From assembly GCA_045656705.1 (NCBI GenBank), contig JAZORR010000036.1:10664-74663 (forward strand): a stretch of DNA of 64,000 nt, read 5' to 3'. The translations under genes were made by a program, and so were the position numbers. Of this stretch, positions 1 through 8,819 are shown piece after piece; position 1 is the first letter of the stretch; each line of letters opens with the position of its first letter. This DNA comes from RGIG4576 sp045656705 (lineage in GTDB: Bacteria > Bacteroidota > Bacteroidia > Bacteroidales > Muribaculaceae). The notes below the pieces were generated by a model. The model saw only the letters and a list, made by a program, of their open reading frames with translations, had not been told where the DNA came from and searched no databases.

Positions 1-523
1 CATCCACGCCGAGAAATAATTTACTGCAGGCAAAGTTCGATAAGAATTCTTCAGCATTATTGCCTACTACCGACAGACTGCTATGGCGTAGTGAGCCTCC
101 AAGTTGTATGATGCTTGCATTTTTGTTGGAAGAAAGTATTTCCGACACCTTGAGCGATGCTGTAATAGCAGTGAATTGAAGGTCGGGAGCTATATTGCGA
201 GCAAGTGCGTGTACCGATGTGCCAGATGCTATGATGATAGAATCGCTGGGTTCTATAAATTGTGCTCCATATACGCCGATAAGTTGTTTCTCGTCAGTAT
301 GGTACTTTTCTTTTTCGCTGATTGTGCGGTTTGGTGCATAAGGACTCATAAGTATGGCTTTACCGTGATTGCGATAAAGGCGTTGCTCTTTCTCAAGTTC
401 GGTAAGGTCTTTGCGAATGGTTACCGACGACACATTTAGGGTGTCGGCAAGCTCGGTCACAAGTATTGATTCCTTCTGAAGAAGGAGATTTAATATTGCA
501 CTATGTCTTTCTTCTTTTGTCAT
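1..523 (-). CDS. DeoR/GlpR-family transcriptional regulator (partial, C-terminus outside window)
   Basis: Reading the minus strand from the ATG at 523 gives 174 uninterrupted codons that run off the window edge; a full DeoR regulator is about 250 residues. Residues 20-46 form the DeoR winged helix-turn-helix (ILVTELADTLNVSSVTIRKD, then a Leu/Glu-rich helix). The remainder begins the sugar-phosphate-sensing domain (GTSVHALARNI, and LGGSLRHSSLSVVG, which resembles the usual GG-x-R segment). Members of this family repress sugar or polyol-phosphate genes and are released by a phosphorylated ligand. It is divergent from glpABCT with a 313-bp shared upstream region, so control of that operon (a GlpR role, G3P as effector) is likely but inferred. 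The missing C-terminus prevents checking all ligand residues. Confidence 0.85.
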   Translation of the reverse strand, partial: MTKEERHSAILNLLLQKESILVTELADTLNVSSVTIRKDLTELEKEQRLYRNHGKAILMSPYAPNRTISEKEKYHTDEKQLIGVYGAQFIEPSDSIIIASGTSVHALARNIAPDLQFTAITASLKVSEILSSNKNASIIQLGGSLRHSSLSVVGNNAEEFLSNFACSKLFLGVD

Positions 524-687
524 AATTCTCTCTTAAATTTGGTAGTAGAGTGATATTTTGGTGGAAAATTACTAAAAAAAATCGAGAATTGCAAAAATGG
601 TGGGTGAAATAAATGTACATATTATATATAGGTGTAATTTTGAAATGTAAGAAAAGTGGGGAAATGGGATAAAAAAGATGTGAAATA

Positions 688-719
688 TTTGTGTGTGAAA
701 AAAAAATCGTATAACTTTG
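688..719 (+). promoter_or_regulatory. Predicted promoter of glpABCT
   Basis: TTTG at 688-691 and TAACTTTG at 712-719 are separated by 20 bp. This matches the Bacteroidetes primary sigma consensus (TTTG, 19-21 bp, TAnnTTTG). Transcription would begin near 726, giving a leader of about 110 nt before glpA. Confidence 0.7.
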
Positions 720-733
720 TTGTGAAATGAAAC

Positions 734-748
734 TATGAAACTTTCATA
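734..748. promoter_or_regulatory. Candidate GlpR operator palindrome
   Basis: TATGAAA-C-TTTCATA is a perfect inverted repeat with 7-bp arms. It lies 14 bp past the predicted -7 box, about +9 to +23 of the transcript, where a bound repressor would block initiation or early elongation. A further partial half-site (ATGAAAC) directly precedes it at 728-733. DeoR-family proteins bind such repeats; assignment to the adjacent regulator is inferred. Confidence 0.5.
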
Positions 749-836
749 TCGCAACTCAAAAAACTAATATTAGATTGATTGTTTTTAATGAAAAATTCAA
801 TCTTATTCTAATTAAGCTAAATGTAATATAATAAAC

Positions 837-2450
837 ATGGAAAGCTTCAAGCAATATGATGTAATTGTGATAGGCGGTGGTGCGACAGGCGCAGGTACTG
901 CCCGAGATTGTGCTAAGCGTGGGCTTAAGACCTTGCTCTTAGAACGATTTGACCTTACTAATGGTGCTACTGGTAGAAATCACGGATTGCTACACAGTGG
1001 TGCTCGTTATGCGGTAACTGATGCCGAATCGGCTCGTGAGTGTATCGAGGAAAATATGCTTTTGCGTAAGATTGCAAGCCATTGTGTGGAAGAAACCGAT
1101 GGTTTGTTTATTACTTTGCCCGAAGATGACCTTGCTTATCAGGCAAAGTTTGTGGAATCTTGTACTGCTGCTGGTATTAGAGCTGATATTATCGATCCTA
1201 AAGAGGCTAAATTGCTCGAACCGTCGGTGAATCCTACACTGATAGGTGCTGTGAGAGTGCCTGATGGTGCAGTCGATCCATTCCGTCTTACTATGGCCAA
1301 CGCTCTTGATGCTAAGATTCACGGTGCTGAAATTCTTACTTATCACGAAGTTACAAGTCTTATTATAGAAAATGGTGCTGTGGTTGGTGTTGAAGCCTTA
1401 GATCACAAGACTAAAGAACCTAAGAAATTCTATGCTTATGTGACTATCAATGCTGCTGGTATTTGGGGTGCTAAGGTTGCCGAAAAAGCTGGCGTAGGTG
1501 TGAAGATGTTCCCTGCTAAGGGTGCATTGCTTGTGTATGGTCACAGAGTTAATAATATGGTTATCAATCGATGCCGTAAACCTGCCGATGCCGATATTCT
1601 TGTGCCTGGTGATACTATATGTGTAATTGGTACTACATCTACAAGAGTTCCTATTGAAGAAGTGGATTATATGCGCGTTACTCGCGAAGAAGTGGATGTG
1701 TTGATGCGTGAAGGTGAAATGCTTGCTCCATCGCTTGCCACTACTCGCATCTTGCGTGCTTATGCAGGTGTACGTCCGCTTGTAGCTGCCGATAATGATC
1801 CATCGGGCAGAAGTATCAGTCGTGGTATTGTTTGTCTTGATCACGAAAAGCGTGATGGCTTAGGTGGATTTATTACTATTACAGGTGGTAAACTGATGAC
1901 TTATCGCTTGATGGCTGAATGGGCTACTGATATGGCTTGTAAGAAACTTGGCAATATGGCTGAATGCCGCACTGCTAAGGATTGTCTTCCTGGTAGTACA
2001 GGTTCTGAAGAAGAGTATGAAGGCAAGACTGCTCACAAGTCGGCTCAATATCGTCACGGAACTTTTGCCGAAAAGATTGCTGTAGGTAATAGATATGATG
2101 ATTCACTCGTGTGTGAATGCGAAGGTGTAACAGTGGGCGAGGTGAATTATGCTATTGATAATTTGAATATAAATAAACTTGTGAATCTACGCCGTCGCAC
2201 TCGTATGGGTATGGGTACTTGCCAAGGTGGCTTGTGTGCATGTCGTGCTGCGGGAATGATGGTGAAATCTCATAAATGTGCCGATAAAGCGAAAGCTGAT
2301 ATGGTGGATTTCGTGCAAGAACGCTGGAAGGGTATGAACCCAATTGCATGGGGCGACACTATGAATGAAGCGCAATTTATGTCGTGGATTTACGAAGGTG
2401 TGTGTGGATTAGCTGATAATACTAACGATAAAAATGATGATGTGCAATGA
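837..2450 (+). CDS. glpA: Anaerobic glycerol-3-phosphate dehydrogenase subunit A
   Basis: This 537-residue protein (E. coli GlpA is 542) is the catalytic FAD subunit that oxidises sn-glycerol-3-phosphate to dihydroxyacetone phosphate, passing electrons through GlpB/GlpC to the quinone pool. The N-terminus has the dinucleotide-binding GGGATGAG motif (residues 13-20), and the family segment GATGRNHGLLHSGARY follows. The C-terminal BFD-like [2Fe-2S] domain shows CEC at 426-428 and C-x4-C at 462-467, all four expected cysteines. The stop overlaps the glpB start by ATGA, so the genes are co-translated. The GlpA-type C-terminal cysteine domain separates it from aerobic GlpD. Confidence 0.96.
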   Translation: MESFKQYDVIVIGGGATGAGTARDCAKRGLKTLLLERFDLTNGATGRNHGLLHSGARYAVTDAESARECIEENMLLRKIASHCVEETDGLFITLPEDDLAYQAKFVESCTAAGIRADIIDPKEAKLLEPSVNPTLIGAVRVPDGAVDPFRLTMANALDAKIHGAEILTYHEVTSLIIENGAVVGVEALDHKTKEPKKFYAYVTINAAGIWGAKVAEKAGVGVKMFPAKGALLVYGHRVNNMVINRCRKPADADILVPGDTICVIGTTSTRVPIEEVDYMRVTREEVDVLMREGEMLAPSLATTRILRAYAGVRPLVAADNDPSGRSISRGIVCLDHEKRDGLGGFITITGGKLMTYRLMAEWATDMACKKLGNMAECRTAKDCLPGSTGSEEEYEGKTAHKSAQYRHGTFAEKIAVGNRYDDSLVCECEGVTVGEVNYAIDNLNINKLVNLRRRTRMGMGTCQGGLCACRAAGMMVKSHKCADKAKADMVDFVQERWKGMNPIAWGDTMNEAQFMSWIYEGVCGLADNTNDKNDDVQ

Positions 2451-3682
2451 AATTTGATGCTATTATTATAGGAGGAGGATTAAGTGGACTTGCTTGTGGT
2501 ATAAGTCTTGCTGAAGCCGGTAAGCGTTGTGCGATTGTATCGAGCGGACAAGGTGCATTGCATTTCTCATGTGGCTCGTTTGATTTGCTTGGCTTCGTTG
2601 ATGGCGAGGAAGTTGTAAATCCTATCGAAGCAATTGGTAAATTGCCTGCAAATCACCCTTACGCTTTGGTTGGAGCTGATAATGTGGCTGCTATTTCTGC
2701 TGCTGCTCCAGCATTCTTTGAAAAAGCAGGTGTAAAGGTTAATGGTAATAATAAAGAAAATCATAAACGATTGACTCCAGTAGGTAATCAACGCCCTACA
2801 TGGCTCACAATCGATGAATATGTAAATATAGATGATTCATTGAAGGGTAAAAAGGTGATGCTACTAAATGTGGCTGGTTATCTTGACCTTCCAGTGAAAT
2901 TTATTGCGTCTGGACTCGATAAACAAGGTATTGCTTGCGATGTGGCAGAATTTTCGGTAGCAGCACTTGATGCTCGCAGAGAAAGTGCAAGTGAAATGCG
3001 TTCGGTCAATATCGCAAAAGTAATTGACTCTGTTGGCGTGAAGCCTATTGCTGAAGCGGTGAAAGCTAAATGTGCTGGATATGATGTGGTGCTTATGCCT
3101 GCAGTGTTTGGATGGAATAATAACGCAGTGGTTGCTGAATTCAAGAAGCAAGTGAAGGCTGATGTGAAACTTGTGGCTACATTGCCTCCTTCAGTGCCTG
3201 GCGTGCGTTTGCAAACTTTGTTGCGTAAGCGTTTCCAAGAACTTGGTGGTACTATTCTTTTAGGAGACTCGGTGACTGGTGGAAAACTACAAGGTGGAAA
3301 ACTTGAATGGGTAAATACTCATAATCTTGTGGATGAAAAACTTATTGCCGATAAATTTGTGCTTGCTACAGGCAATTTCTTCGGCCATGGGGTAGCCGGT
3401 GCTCCTGATGAGGTGTATGAACCAATCTTTGGCCTTGATGTAAATGCAGAACAAGGTAGAGGAAATTGGTATAACGATCGTTTCTTTGGCGAACAACCTT
3501 ATATGAAATTTGGTGTAGCCACTGATGCTGAATTCCACGCAATGAAAGATGGCAAAAAAGTGGAAAATCTATATGTGGCAGGTTCTGTATTGAGCGGTGC
3601 TAATCAAGTAAAAGAAGCAAGTATGGGTGGCGTATCGATAATCACTGGCTTGCATGTTGCTAATCTAATAAATAAGAAATAA
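2447..3682 (+). CDS. glpB: Anaerobic glycerol-3-phosphate dehydrogenase subunit B
   Basis: A 411-residue flavoprotein (E. coli GlpB 419). It begins with a Rossmann motif, DAIIIGGGLSGLACGISLAE, and ends with a second nucleotide-binding segment (NLYVAGSVLSGANQVKEASMGG). GlpB bridges electron transfer from GlpA to the iron-sulfur subunit GlpC at the inner face of the membrane. It overlaps glpA by 4 bp and is separated from glpC by 2 bp, so it is in the same operon. The family is fairly divergent, so the call rests partly on this gene order. Confidence 0.93.
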   Translation: MKFDAIIIGGGLSGLACGISLAEAGKRCAIVSSGQGALHFSCGSFDLLGFVDGEEVVNPIEAIGKLPANHPYALVGADNVAAISAAAPAFFEKAGVKVNGNNKENHKRLTPVGNQRPTWLTIDEYVNIDDSLKGKKVMLLNVAGYLDLPVKFIASGLDKQGIACDVAEFSVAALDARRESASEMRSVNIAKVIDSVGVKPIAEAVKAKCAGYDVVLMPAVFGWNNNAVVAEFKKQVKADVKLVATLPPSVPGVRLQTLLRKRFQELGGTILLGDSVTGGKLQGGKLEWVNTHNLVDEKLIADKFVLATGNFFGHGVAGAPDEVYEPIFGLDVNAEQGRGNWYNDRFFGEQPYMKFGVATDAEFHAMKDGKKVENLYVAGSVLSGANQVKEASMGGVSIITGLHVANLINKK

Positions 3683-3684
3683 CG

Positions 3685-4923
3685 ATGAAAAAGGAACAAT
3701 ACAGCATAAGCGAAGATAACTTCGAACAGTGTTTAAAATGTACCGTTTGTACAGTTTATTGTCCAGTTTCATCGGTCAATCCGTTGTATCCTGGTCCTAA
3801 ACAAGCTGGTCCTGATGGTGAGCGTATGCGCTTGAAAGATAAGGCATTCTTTGATGAAACTTTGAAGATGTGTTTGAATTGTAAGCGTTGTGAAGTAGCT
3901 TGTCCTTCGGGTGTGAAAATTGGTGACATTATTCAACGTGCGCGTATGAATTATGGACCAAAGAAAGTGAAATTCAGAGATATGATGCTTGCTAATACCG
4001 ATTTTGTGGGTACTATGGCAAGTTTGGTGGCTCCAGTAGCTAATTTCGCTCTTGGAATGAAACCTGTGAAAGTGATTATGGATAAGGTGATGGCTATAGA
4101 TCATCATCGCACTTTCCCTAAATATTCTGGATTGAAATTTGAAACTTGGTATAAGCGTAATGCTGCTTCAAAACAAGCTCAATATGCAAATCAAGTGAGC
4201 TATTTCCATGGATGTTATGTGAATTACAACTTCCCAAAACTTGGTCAAGACTTGGTGAAGATAATGAACGCATTGGGTTATGGTGTACAACTTCTTGAAA
4301 AGGAAAAATGTTGTGGTGTGGCTTTGATGGCTAATGGTTTGATTGGTCAAGCAGCTAAGCAAGCAAAGCAAAATATTGCTTCTATTCGTAAGGCTAATAT
4401 GAAGGTGCTAACTACTTCGTCTACATGCACATTCACTATGCGCGACGAATATCCTCACCTTCTTGAAGTGGATAATGCTGATGTACGCGAAAATATTTCA
4501 CTCGCTACTCGTTTCATTTATCAACTTATCGAAGAGGGTAAGGTGAAAGTGGCATTCCGTAAAGATTATAAAGCACGCATCGGTTACCAAACTGCATGCC
4601 ACATGGAAAAGATGGGTTGGAAGATTTATTCTATCTCATTGTTGAAGATGATTCCAGGCGTGGATTTGGTGGAATTGGATTCTACTTGCTGTGGTATCGG
4701 TGGTACTTATGGCTTTAAGAAGGAAAATTACGAAACATCTCAAAAGATAGGTTCTCCTCTATTTAAGCAAATTGAAGAATCGGGACTTGATTTCGTGTCT
4801 ACCGATTGTGAAACATGTAAGTGGCAAATAGAAATGAGCACATCTAAGGGTGTTCAAAATCCTATATCAGTGTTTGCTGATGCAATTGATGTGGAAGAAA
4901 CTATAAAACTAAACAGAAAATAA
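3685..4923 (+). CDS. glpC: Anaerobic glycerol-3-phosphate dehydrogenase subunit C
   Basis: A 412-residue iron-sulfur membrane-anchor subunit (E. coli GlpC 396). Two ferredoxin-type [4Fe-4S] motifs are complete: C16-x2-C-x2-C-x3-C-P and C63-x2-C-x2-C-x3-C-P. Two CCG-type domains follow: HGCYVNY with CCGVALMANG, and CHMEKMG with CCGIGGTYG, as in heterodisulfide reductase subunit B and GlpC. It takes electrons from GlpAB to menaquinone. It lies 2 bp after glpB and 15 bp before glpT. Confidence 0.94.
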   Translation: MKKEQYSISEDNFEQCLKCTVCTVYCPVSSVNPLYPGPKQAGPDGERMRLKDKAFFDETLKMCLNCKRCEVACPSGVKIGDIIQRARMNYGPKKVKFRDMMLANTDFVGTMASLVAPVANFALGMKPVKVIMDKVMAIDHHRTFPKYSGLKFETWYKRNAASKQAQYANQVSYFHGCYVNYNFPKLGQDLVKIMNALGYGVQLLEKEKCCGVALMANGLIGQAAKQAKQNIASIRKANMKVLTTSSTCTFTMRDEYPHLLEVDNADVRENISLATRFIYQLIEEGKVKVAFRKDYKARIGYQTACHMEKMGWKIYSISLLKMIPGVDLVELDSTCCGIGGTYGFKKENYETSQKIGSPLFKQIEESGLDFVSTDCETCKWQIEMSTSKGVQNPISVFADAIDVEETIKLNRK

Positions 4924-4938
4924 TAAAATCTTAATATT

Positions 4939-6420
4939 ATGGCAAATGATCCTATTTATGGCTCAATGAGTCCGGAAACTATCAAGAAATTTAAATCTTG
5001 GCAAATGCGCACAATCGTTGTATCAATGATTGGTTACGCTATTTTCTACTTCGTGAGAAAGAACTTCTCAATCGCTATGCCTGGTTTGACTGCTGAATAT
5101 GGTATTTCAAACACAAGCTTTGGTATCGTGATTGCTATCGGTTCTATCGTGTATGGTTTATCACGCTTTATCAATGGTTTCATCGTTGATAAGTATAGCT
5201 CTAAGGCTATTATGGCACTTGGTTTGTTGCTTTGTGCTGCTTCCAACCTTGCGTTTGGTTTTGGCGTGGATATGAGTTACTTGATTACTGGTGTTGACAG
5301 TGGTCCTCAATTGGTGAATATGCTCATCATGATTATGGGTGTCACTATTGTGCTTAACCAATATTTCCAAGGTTTCGGTTATCCACCTTGTGCACGTTTG
5401 CTTCCACAATGGATTCACCCATCTGAACTTGCAACTAAGATGTCTATTTGGAACACTTCTCACTCTATCGGTGCTTCTCTTGCAGTGGTTGTGTGTGGTT
5501 ACATCATGGGACATGTTGGTACAGATATGAGTAACAATCCTGAAATGATTGCTACTATTGCTGCTAACTTGAAGGTGGATCCTACTACTACCGAAGGTTT
5601 CAATAAGGTGCTTCAATATGCTCAACACGTAGGTGCTTGGAAATGGTGTTTCTGGATGCCTGCTGGTCTTGCAGTACTTGGTGCTATTTGGTTGTTCTTA
5701 GGTTTGAAGGATGATCCTAAGTCTGTTGGTTTGCCTGATCTTCCTGATACTAAGACTGTTAAGGATGATGGTGGAAAGAAGGTTTCTCAAGCTACATTCT
5801 TGAAGCACATGGTATGGAAAAACCGTTGGGTTTGGACTTTGGCTATCGCAAATATCTTCGTATATGTACTTCGTATGGGTGTTCTTGACTGGGGTCCTAA
5901 GTTCTTGACAGAAGACCGTGGTATGAATATCAAGAGTGCTGCATGGGTAGTAGCAATTTTCGAAATCACTGCTATCGTGGGTACAATTGTTGCAGGTTGG
6001 GCTACTGATAAGATTTTCAAGGGTAAAGCTCACCGTATGTGCTTGATTTGTATGATTGGTGCTGTTGTGTTCTTGGGTGCGTTTGCATTGCTTCCAAATG
6101 TTCACATCGCAGTTTCTACTACTTTCTTGGCTATGGGTGGTTTCTTTATCTATGGTCCTCAAGCATTGATTGGTATCGCTTCAGCTAACCAAGCTACTAA
6201 GGAAGCTTCAGCTACAGCTAATGGTCTTGCTGGTGTTCTTGGTTATCTTGGTTCAGCGCTTTCTGCAATTGGTGTTGGTCTTATTGCCGACCACTTCGGT
6301 TGGGATTGGGTATTTATCTCATTCATTATCGTTGGTCTTGTAGGAGCATTTATTTTCTTGTCAATGTGGCAAGCTCCTCGCGATGGTTACAAGCGTTCAC
6401 AAGAAATTAAAGAAGATTAA
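4939..6420 (+). CDS. glpT: Glycerol-3-phosphate:phosphate antiporter
   Basis: A 493-residue major facilitator with 12 predicted hydrophobic segments. Both substrate arginines of E. coli GlpT have counterparts: R40 in the VRKNFSIAMP segment (R45 in E. coli) and R312 in YVLRMGVLDWGPKFL (R269 in E. coli). It would import G3P in exchange for cytosolic phosphate. It is somewhat longer than E. coli GlpT (452 residues), mainly in the loop around residues 190-230 and the central loop. As the last gene of the tight glp cluster it provides the substrate for GlpABC. A relative such as UhpT is possible, but the context favours G3P. Confidence 0.93.
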   Translation: MANDPIYGSMSPETIKKFKSWQMRTIVVSMIGYAIFYFVRKNFSIAMPGLTAEYGISNTSFGIVIAIGSIVYGLSRFINGFIVDKYSSKAIMALGLLLCAASNLAFGFGVDMSYLITGVDSGPQLVNMLIMIMGVTIVLNQYFQGFGYPPCARLLPQWIHPSELATKMSIWNTSHSIGASLAVVVCGYIMGHVGTDMSNNPEMIATIAANLKVDPTTTEGFNKVLQYAQHVGAWKWCFWMPAGLAVLGAIWLFLGLKDDPKSVGLPDLPDTKTVKDDGGKKVSQATFLKHMVWKNRWVWTLAIANIFVYVLRMGVLDWGPKFLTEDRGMNIKSAAWVVAIFEITAIVGTIVAGWATDKIFKGKAHRMCLICMIGAVVFLGAFALLPNVHIAVSTTFLAMGGFFIYGPQALIGIASANQATKEASATANGLAGVLGYLGSALSAIGVGLIADHFGWDWVFISFIIVGLVGAFIFLSMWQAPRDGYKRSQEIKED

Positions 6421-6431
6421 AAAAAGTTAAG

Positions 6432-6468
6432 TTCCTAAGGTTCTACTTTTAAAGATGAACCTTAGGAA
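6432..6468 (+). terminator. 12-bp perfect hairpin after glpT
   Basis: TTCCTAAGGTTC (6432-6443) pairs perfectly with GAACCTTAGGAA (6457-6468) around a 13-nt loop. No T-run follows on the plus strand, so it may be a processing or mRNA-stabilising hairpin, or a weak terminator that lets some transcripts reach the HAD gene 33 bp further on. Confidence 0.6.
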
Positions 6469-6501
6469 TATTAATGAAAAAGACAAAAAAATAAAAAGAA
6501 T

Positions 6502-7374
6502 ATGGCAGAATTTGATAAATATATGTCGCCAATGAGCGAAGACGAATTGATGAAAGCGTGTGCTCGCATCAAGCATGTTGCTCTCGATATGGATGGCACT
6601 ATCTATATGGGTTCTACTTTGTTCCCTTTTACAAAGAACTTTTTGAAACGTCTTTCTGATAATGGTATTGGTTACTCTTTCCTTACTAATAATCCTACTA
6701 AGAGTATTCCTGATTATTTGAAGAAATTGAAAGGTTTGGGAATTGATGCCGAAGCCGAAGAGGTCTACACTACCGCAGTGGCTACTATCGATTACATCAA
6801 GCAAAATCATCCAGAAGCAAAACGCTTATTCGTTCTTGGTACTCCAAGTATGATTAAAGAATTTGAAGAAGCTGGTTTTGAAATGGCTGCTGATGATCCT
6901 GCCGATCGCCCAGATATTCTTGTTGTAGCATTTGATATGACTCTTTGTTATGAAAGACTTTGTCGTGCAGCATGGTGGGCATCTCAAGGCGTAAGATATA
7001 TTGCTACTAATCCTGACCGTGTTTGTCCTACCGACCAAGAAGTGGTACTTGTAGATTGCGGTTCTATGTGCAAGTGTATTGAATATGCCACAGGTCGTGA
7101 ACCAGATATCGTGATAGGTAAGCCAAATCCTGATATGCTTAAATGTATTCAAACTAAGTATGGCATGGAACCTGATGAAGTGGCTATGTGTGGCGACCGT
7201 ATTTACACCGACGTGGCTACTGCAAGAAATGCAGGCTCGCTTGGAGTGCTTGTGTTATCTGGTGAAACTACGCTCGAAACTGCAATCAATTCAGATCCTC
7301 AACCAGCAATCACTGCTCTAAATATAGAAGAGTTTGGAAAATTGCTTTTGAAAGCGAAAGGGATTGAATACTAA
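6502..7374 (+). CDS. HAD-superfamily phosphatase, NagD-like (possible G3P phosphatase)
   Basis: A 290-residue HAD subfamily IIA hydrolase. Motif I is LDMDGTIYMGS, with the nucleophile D29 and acid D31 followed by the YxG typical of NagD/phosphoglycolate phosphatase-like enzymes. Motif II is the LTNNPTKS segment. The late motifs are the Lys of IGKPNPDM and MCGDRIYTDVATARNAG. These enzymes dephosphorylate small phosphometabolites in the cytosol. Its position right after glpT suggests G3P or a related triose/polyol phosphate as substrate, perhaps as an overflow valve, but the fold alone does not fix the substrate. A hairpin separates it from glpT and another follows it. Confidence 0.85.
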   Translation: MAEFDKYMSPMSEDELMKACARIKHVALDMDGTIYMGSTLFPFTKNFLKRLSDNGIGYSFLTNNPTKSIPDYLKKLKGLGIDAEAEEVYTTAVATIDYIKQNHPEAKRLFVLGTPSMIKEFEEAGFEMAADDPADRPDILVVAFDMTLCYERLCRAAWWASQGVRYIATNPDRVCPTDQEVVLVDCGSMCKCIEYATGREPDIVIGKPNPDMLKCIQTKYGMEPDEVAMCGDRIYTDVATARNAGSLGVLVLSGETTLETAINSDPQPAITALNIEEFGKLLLKAKGIEY

Positions 7375-7416
7375 TTAAGGAACATTGATGTAAATATTGC
7401 TATCAATTATCCTTAA
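7375..7416 (+). terminator. Hairpin after the HAD phosphatase gene
   Basis: TTAAGGA (7375-7381) pairs with TCCTTAA (7410-7416), and inside it ATTGAT (7384-7389) pairs with ATCAAT (7402-7407), with a 2-nt bulge on each side. It begins right at the stop codon. Probable end of the glp transcript. Confidence 0.55.
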
Positions 7417-7675
7417 AATATATTTTAATAATTAAGAATTAATTATTAATTGCTCTAATTTGTGGAAAATTGCACAGTTTTATAGTGAAAGTGCAGATTT
7501 TTTGCGAATAAATGAAAAAAAATATCATAAAAGGTGTAATATATAAAAAAATGTTATTATCTTTGTGGTATAAGATTTGAATCAAAACAAAAAAGAGATA
7601 AATATTATTTATTAACCCGTTTAAAAAAGAGAGACTAAAAAACTTAAAATTTTAAACACTAAAAACTTAATTGAC
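7417..7675 (+). promoter_or_regulatory. Upstream region of the porin gene with a -7 element
   Basis: This 259-bp AT-rich gap has no gene. TATCTTTG at 7558-7565 is a good Bacteroidetes -7 box, giving a leader of about 100 nt before the porin; the matching -33 box is weak. Scattered ATGAAA (7512) and ATCAT (7524) half-sites recall the glp palindrome but do not form a clean repeat. Confidence 0.45.
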
Positions 7676-8761
7676 ATGAAAAAAACTTTAGCATTTTTCT
7701 TAGGTCTTGCGATAGCAACTCCTATGTTTGCAAGTGAAGTAGCTGAACCAACAGCAGAACCTGCTGCAGCTAAGACAAAAATCGAAGAAATCGTAGCAAA
7801 ACTTCCTGTTAAGGTTTCTGGTTATCTACAAACTGGTTGGAACTGGACTGACAACGCATCTTCTTTCCAAGCTAAACGTCTTCGTTTGATGGTTGATGGT
7901 AAGGTTTCTAACAATGTATCTTTCCGTCTTCAAGTTGAAGCTTTCAACGGTGTAACTTCTGGTAAGGCTAACACATCTGGTCAAAAAGACCTTCAAGTAA
8001 TGGACGCATTCGCTACTTGGAAGATTAAACCTGGTTTCCAATTGCGCGCTGGTCAATTCTATACTCCAATGGGATTTGAAAATTATGACATTTCTCCAGC
8101 TACTCTTGAAACTGTAGACTTCTCTAACATTTGCTACCGTATGGCTTGCCGTAACGCAATCGGTTATGATTATGTAGATTATGGTCGCGACCTTGGTATT
8201 ATGGTTCTTGGTGATCTTCTTCCTCACGAAGATGGTTTCAACCGTTTGACTTATAACGTAGTTCTTTCTAATGGTTCTCTTCCATGTAAGGATGATAACA
8301 ACAAGTCTAAGGACCTTATTGGTGCTCTTACTTATCGCCCAATCAAGCATATGATGATTAAGGCTGCTTACAACTGGGGTGAATATTCTAACGCTGCTGG
8401 TGCTTACCTTCCAATGAACCGTTTCATTGCTGGTGCATGGTACAACAACCCAACTGGTCTTGACGTACGTGGTGAATATGGTATGATTAAGAGCGACAAG
8501 GGTAATGTAGACGAACAAGGTGCTTATGTATTGGTAGGCTGGCACGCTGGTAAGTGGCTTCCTGTAGTACGTTGGGATATGTACAAGGACAATAAGAACA
8601 AAGCATCTAAGAACAACTACAACCGCGTTCTTGCAGGTGTTTCTTACGAAGTATCTAAGAACTTCAAGCTTCAAGCAAACTACAACCACACTATGTACAC
8701 TAAGGAAGTAGGTGCTGACGATGCTAACCAAATCCAAGTTATGGGTATCTTCAAGTTCTAA
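7676..8761 (+). CDS. Outer-membrane porin, phosphate-selective OprO/OprP-like
   Basis: 361 residues with a clear signal peptide (MKKTLAFFLGLAIATPMFAS). The mature part is rich in alternating beta-strand patterns and ends in a C-terminal Phe (QIQVMGIFKF), as outer-membrane barrels do. The segments VSGYLQTGWNW, FQAKRLRLMVDG and LRAGQFYTPMGFEN are typical of the OprO/P family in Bacteroidetes. It would pass phosphate or phosphorylated small molecules. Its place after glpT suggests entry of G3P, which is inference. The strongly biased codon use resembles nifJ and rpsA and suggests high expression. It is 58 bp upstream of the propeller gene and probably shares its transcript. Confidence 0.85.
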   Translation: MKKTLAFFLGLAIATPMFASEVAEPTAEPAAAKTKIEEIVAKLPVKVSGYLQTGWNWTDNASSFQAKRLRLMVDGKVSNNVSFRLQVEAFNGVTSGKANTSGQKDLQVMDAFATWKIKPGFQLRAGQFYTPMGFENYDISPATLETVDFSNICYRMACRNAIGYDYVDYGRDLGIMVLGDLLPHEDGFNRLTYNVVLSNGSLPCKDDNNKSKDLIGALTYRPIKHMMIKAAYNWGEYSNAAGAYLPMNRFIAGAWYNNPTGLDVRGEYGMIKSDKGNVDEQGAYVLVGWHAGKWLPVVRWDMYKDNKNKASKNNYNRVLAGVSYEVSKNFKLQANYNHTMYTKEVGADDANQIQVMGIFKF

Positions 8762-8819
8762 TTTGAATTTAAGAAAAGTTTAATTAAATCATAATTATTA
8801 ACTTAAAATCAACACTATT

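Larger units (their letters stand above)
524..836. promoter_or_regulatory. Divergent intergenic region between deoR-type regulator and glpA
   Basis: This 313-bp AT-rich stretch holds no gene. It contains the glp promoter and the candidate operator listed separately. I found no clear -7 element facing the regulator gene. The glpA leader downstream of the palindrome is about 85 nt, AT-rich and without a strong Shine-Dalgarno sequence, as is usual in Bacteroidetes. Confidence 0.6.

Noticed and set aside
1398..1844. Long open frame opposite glpA (148 codons)
   Set aside because: It lies entirely inside glpA on the other strand, with low-complexity His/Thr/Ser composition and no promoter; a shadow of the glpA codon pattern.
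7826..8737. 303-codon frame opposite the porin gene
   Set aside because: The porin on the plus strand has a signal peptide and barrel pattern. The opposite frame has none and results from the porin's restricted codon use.
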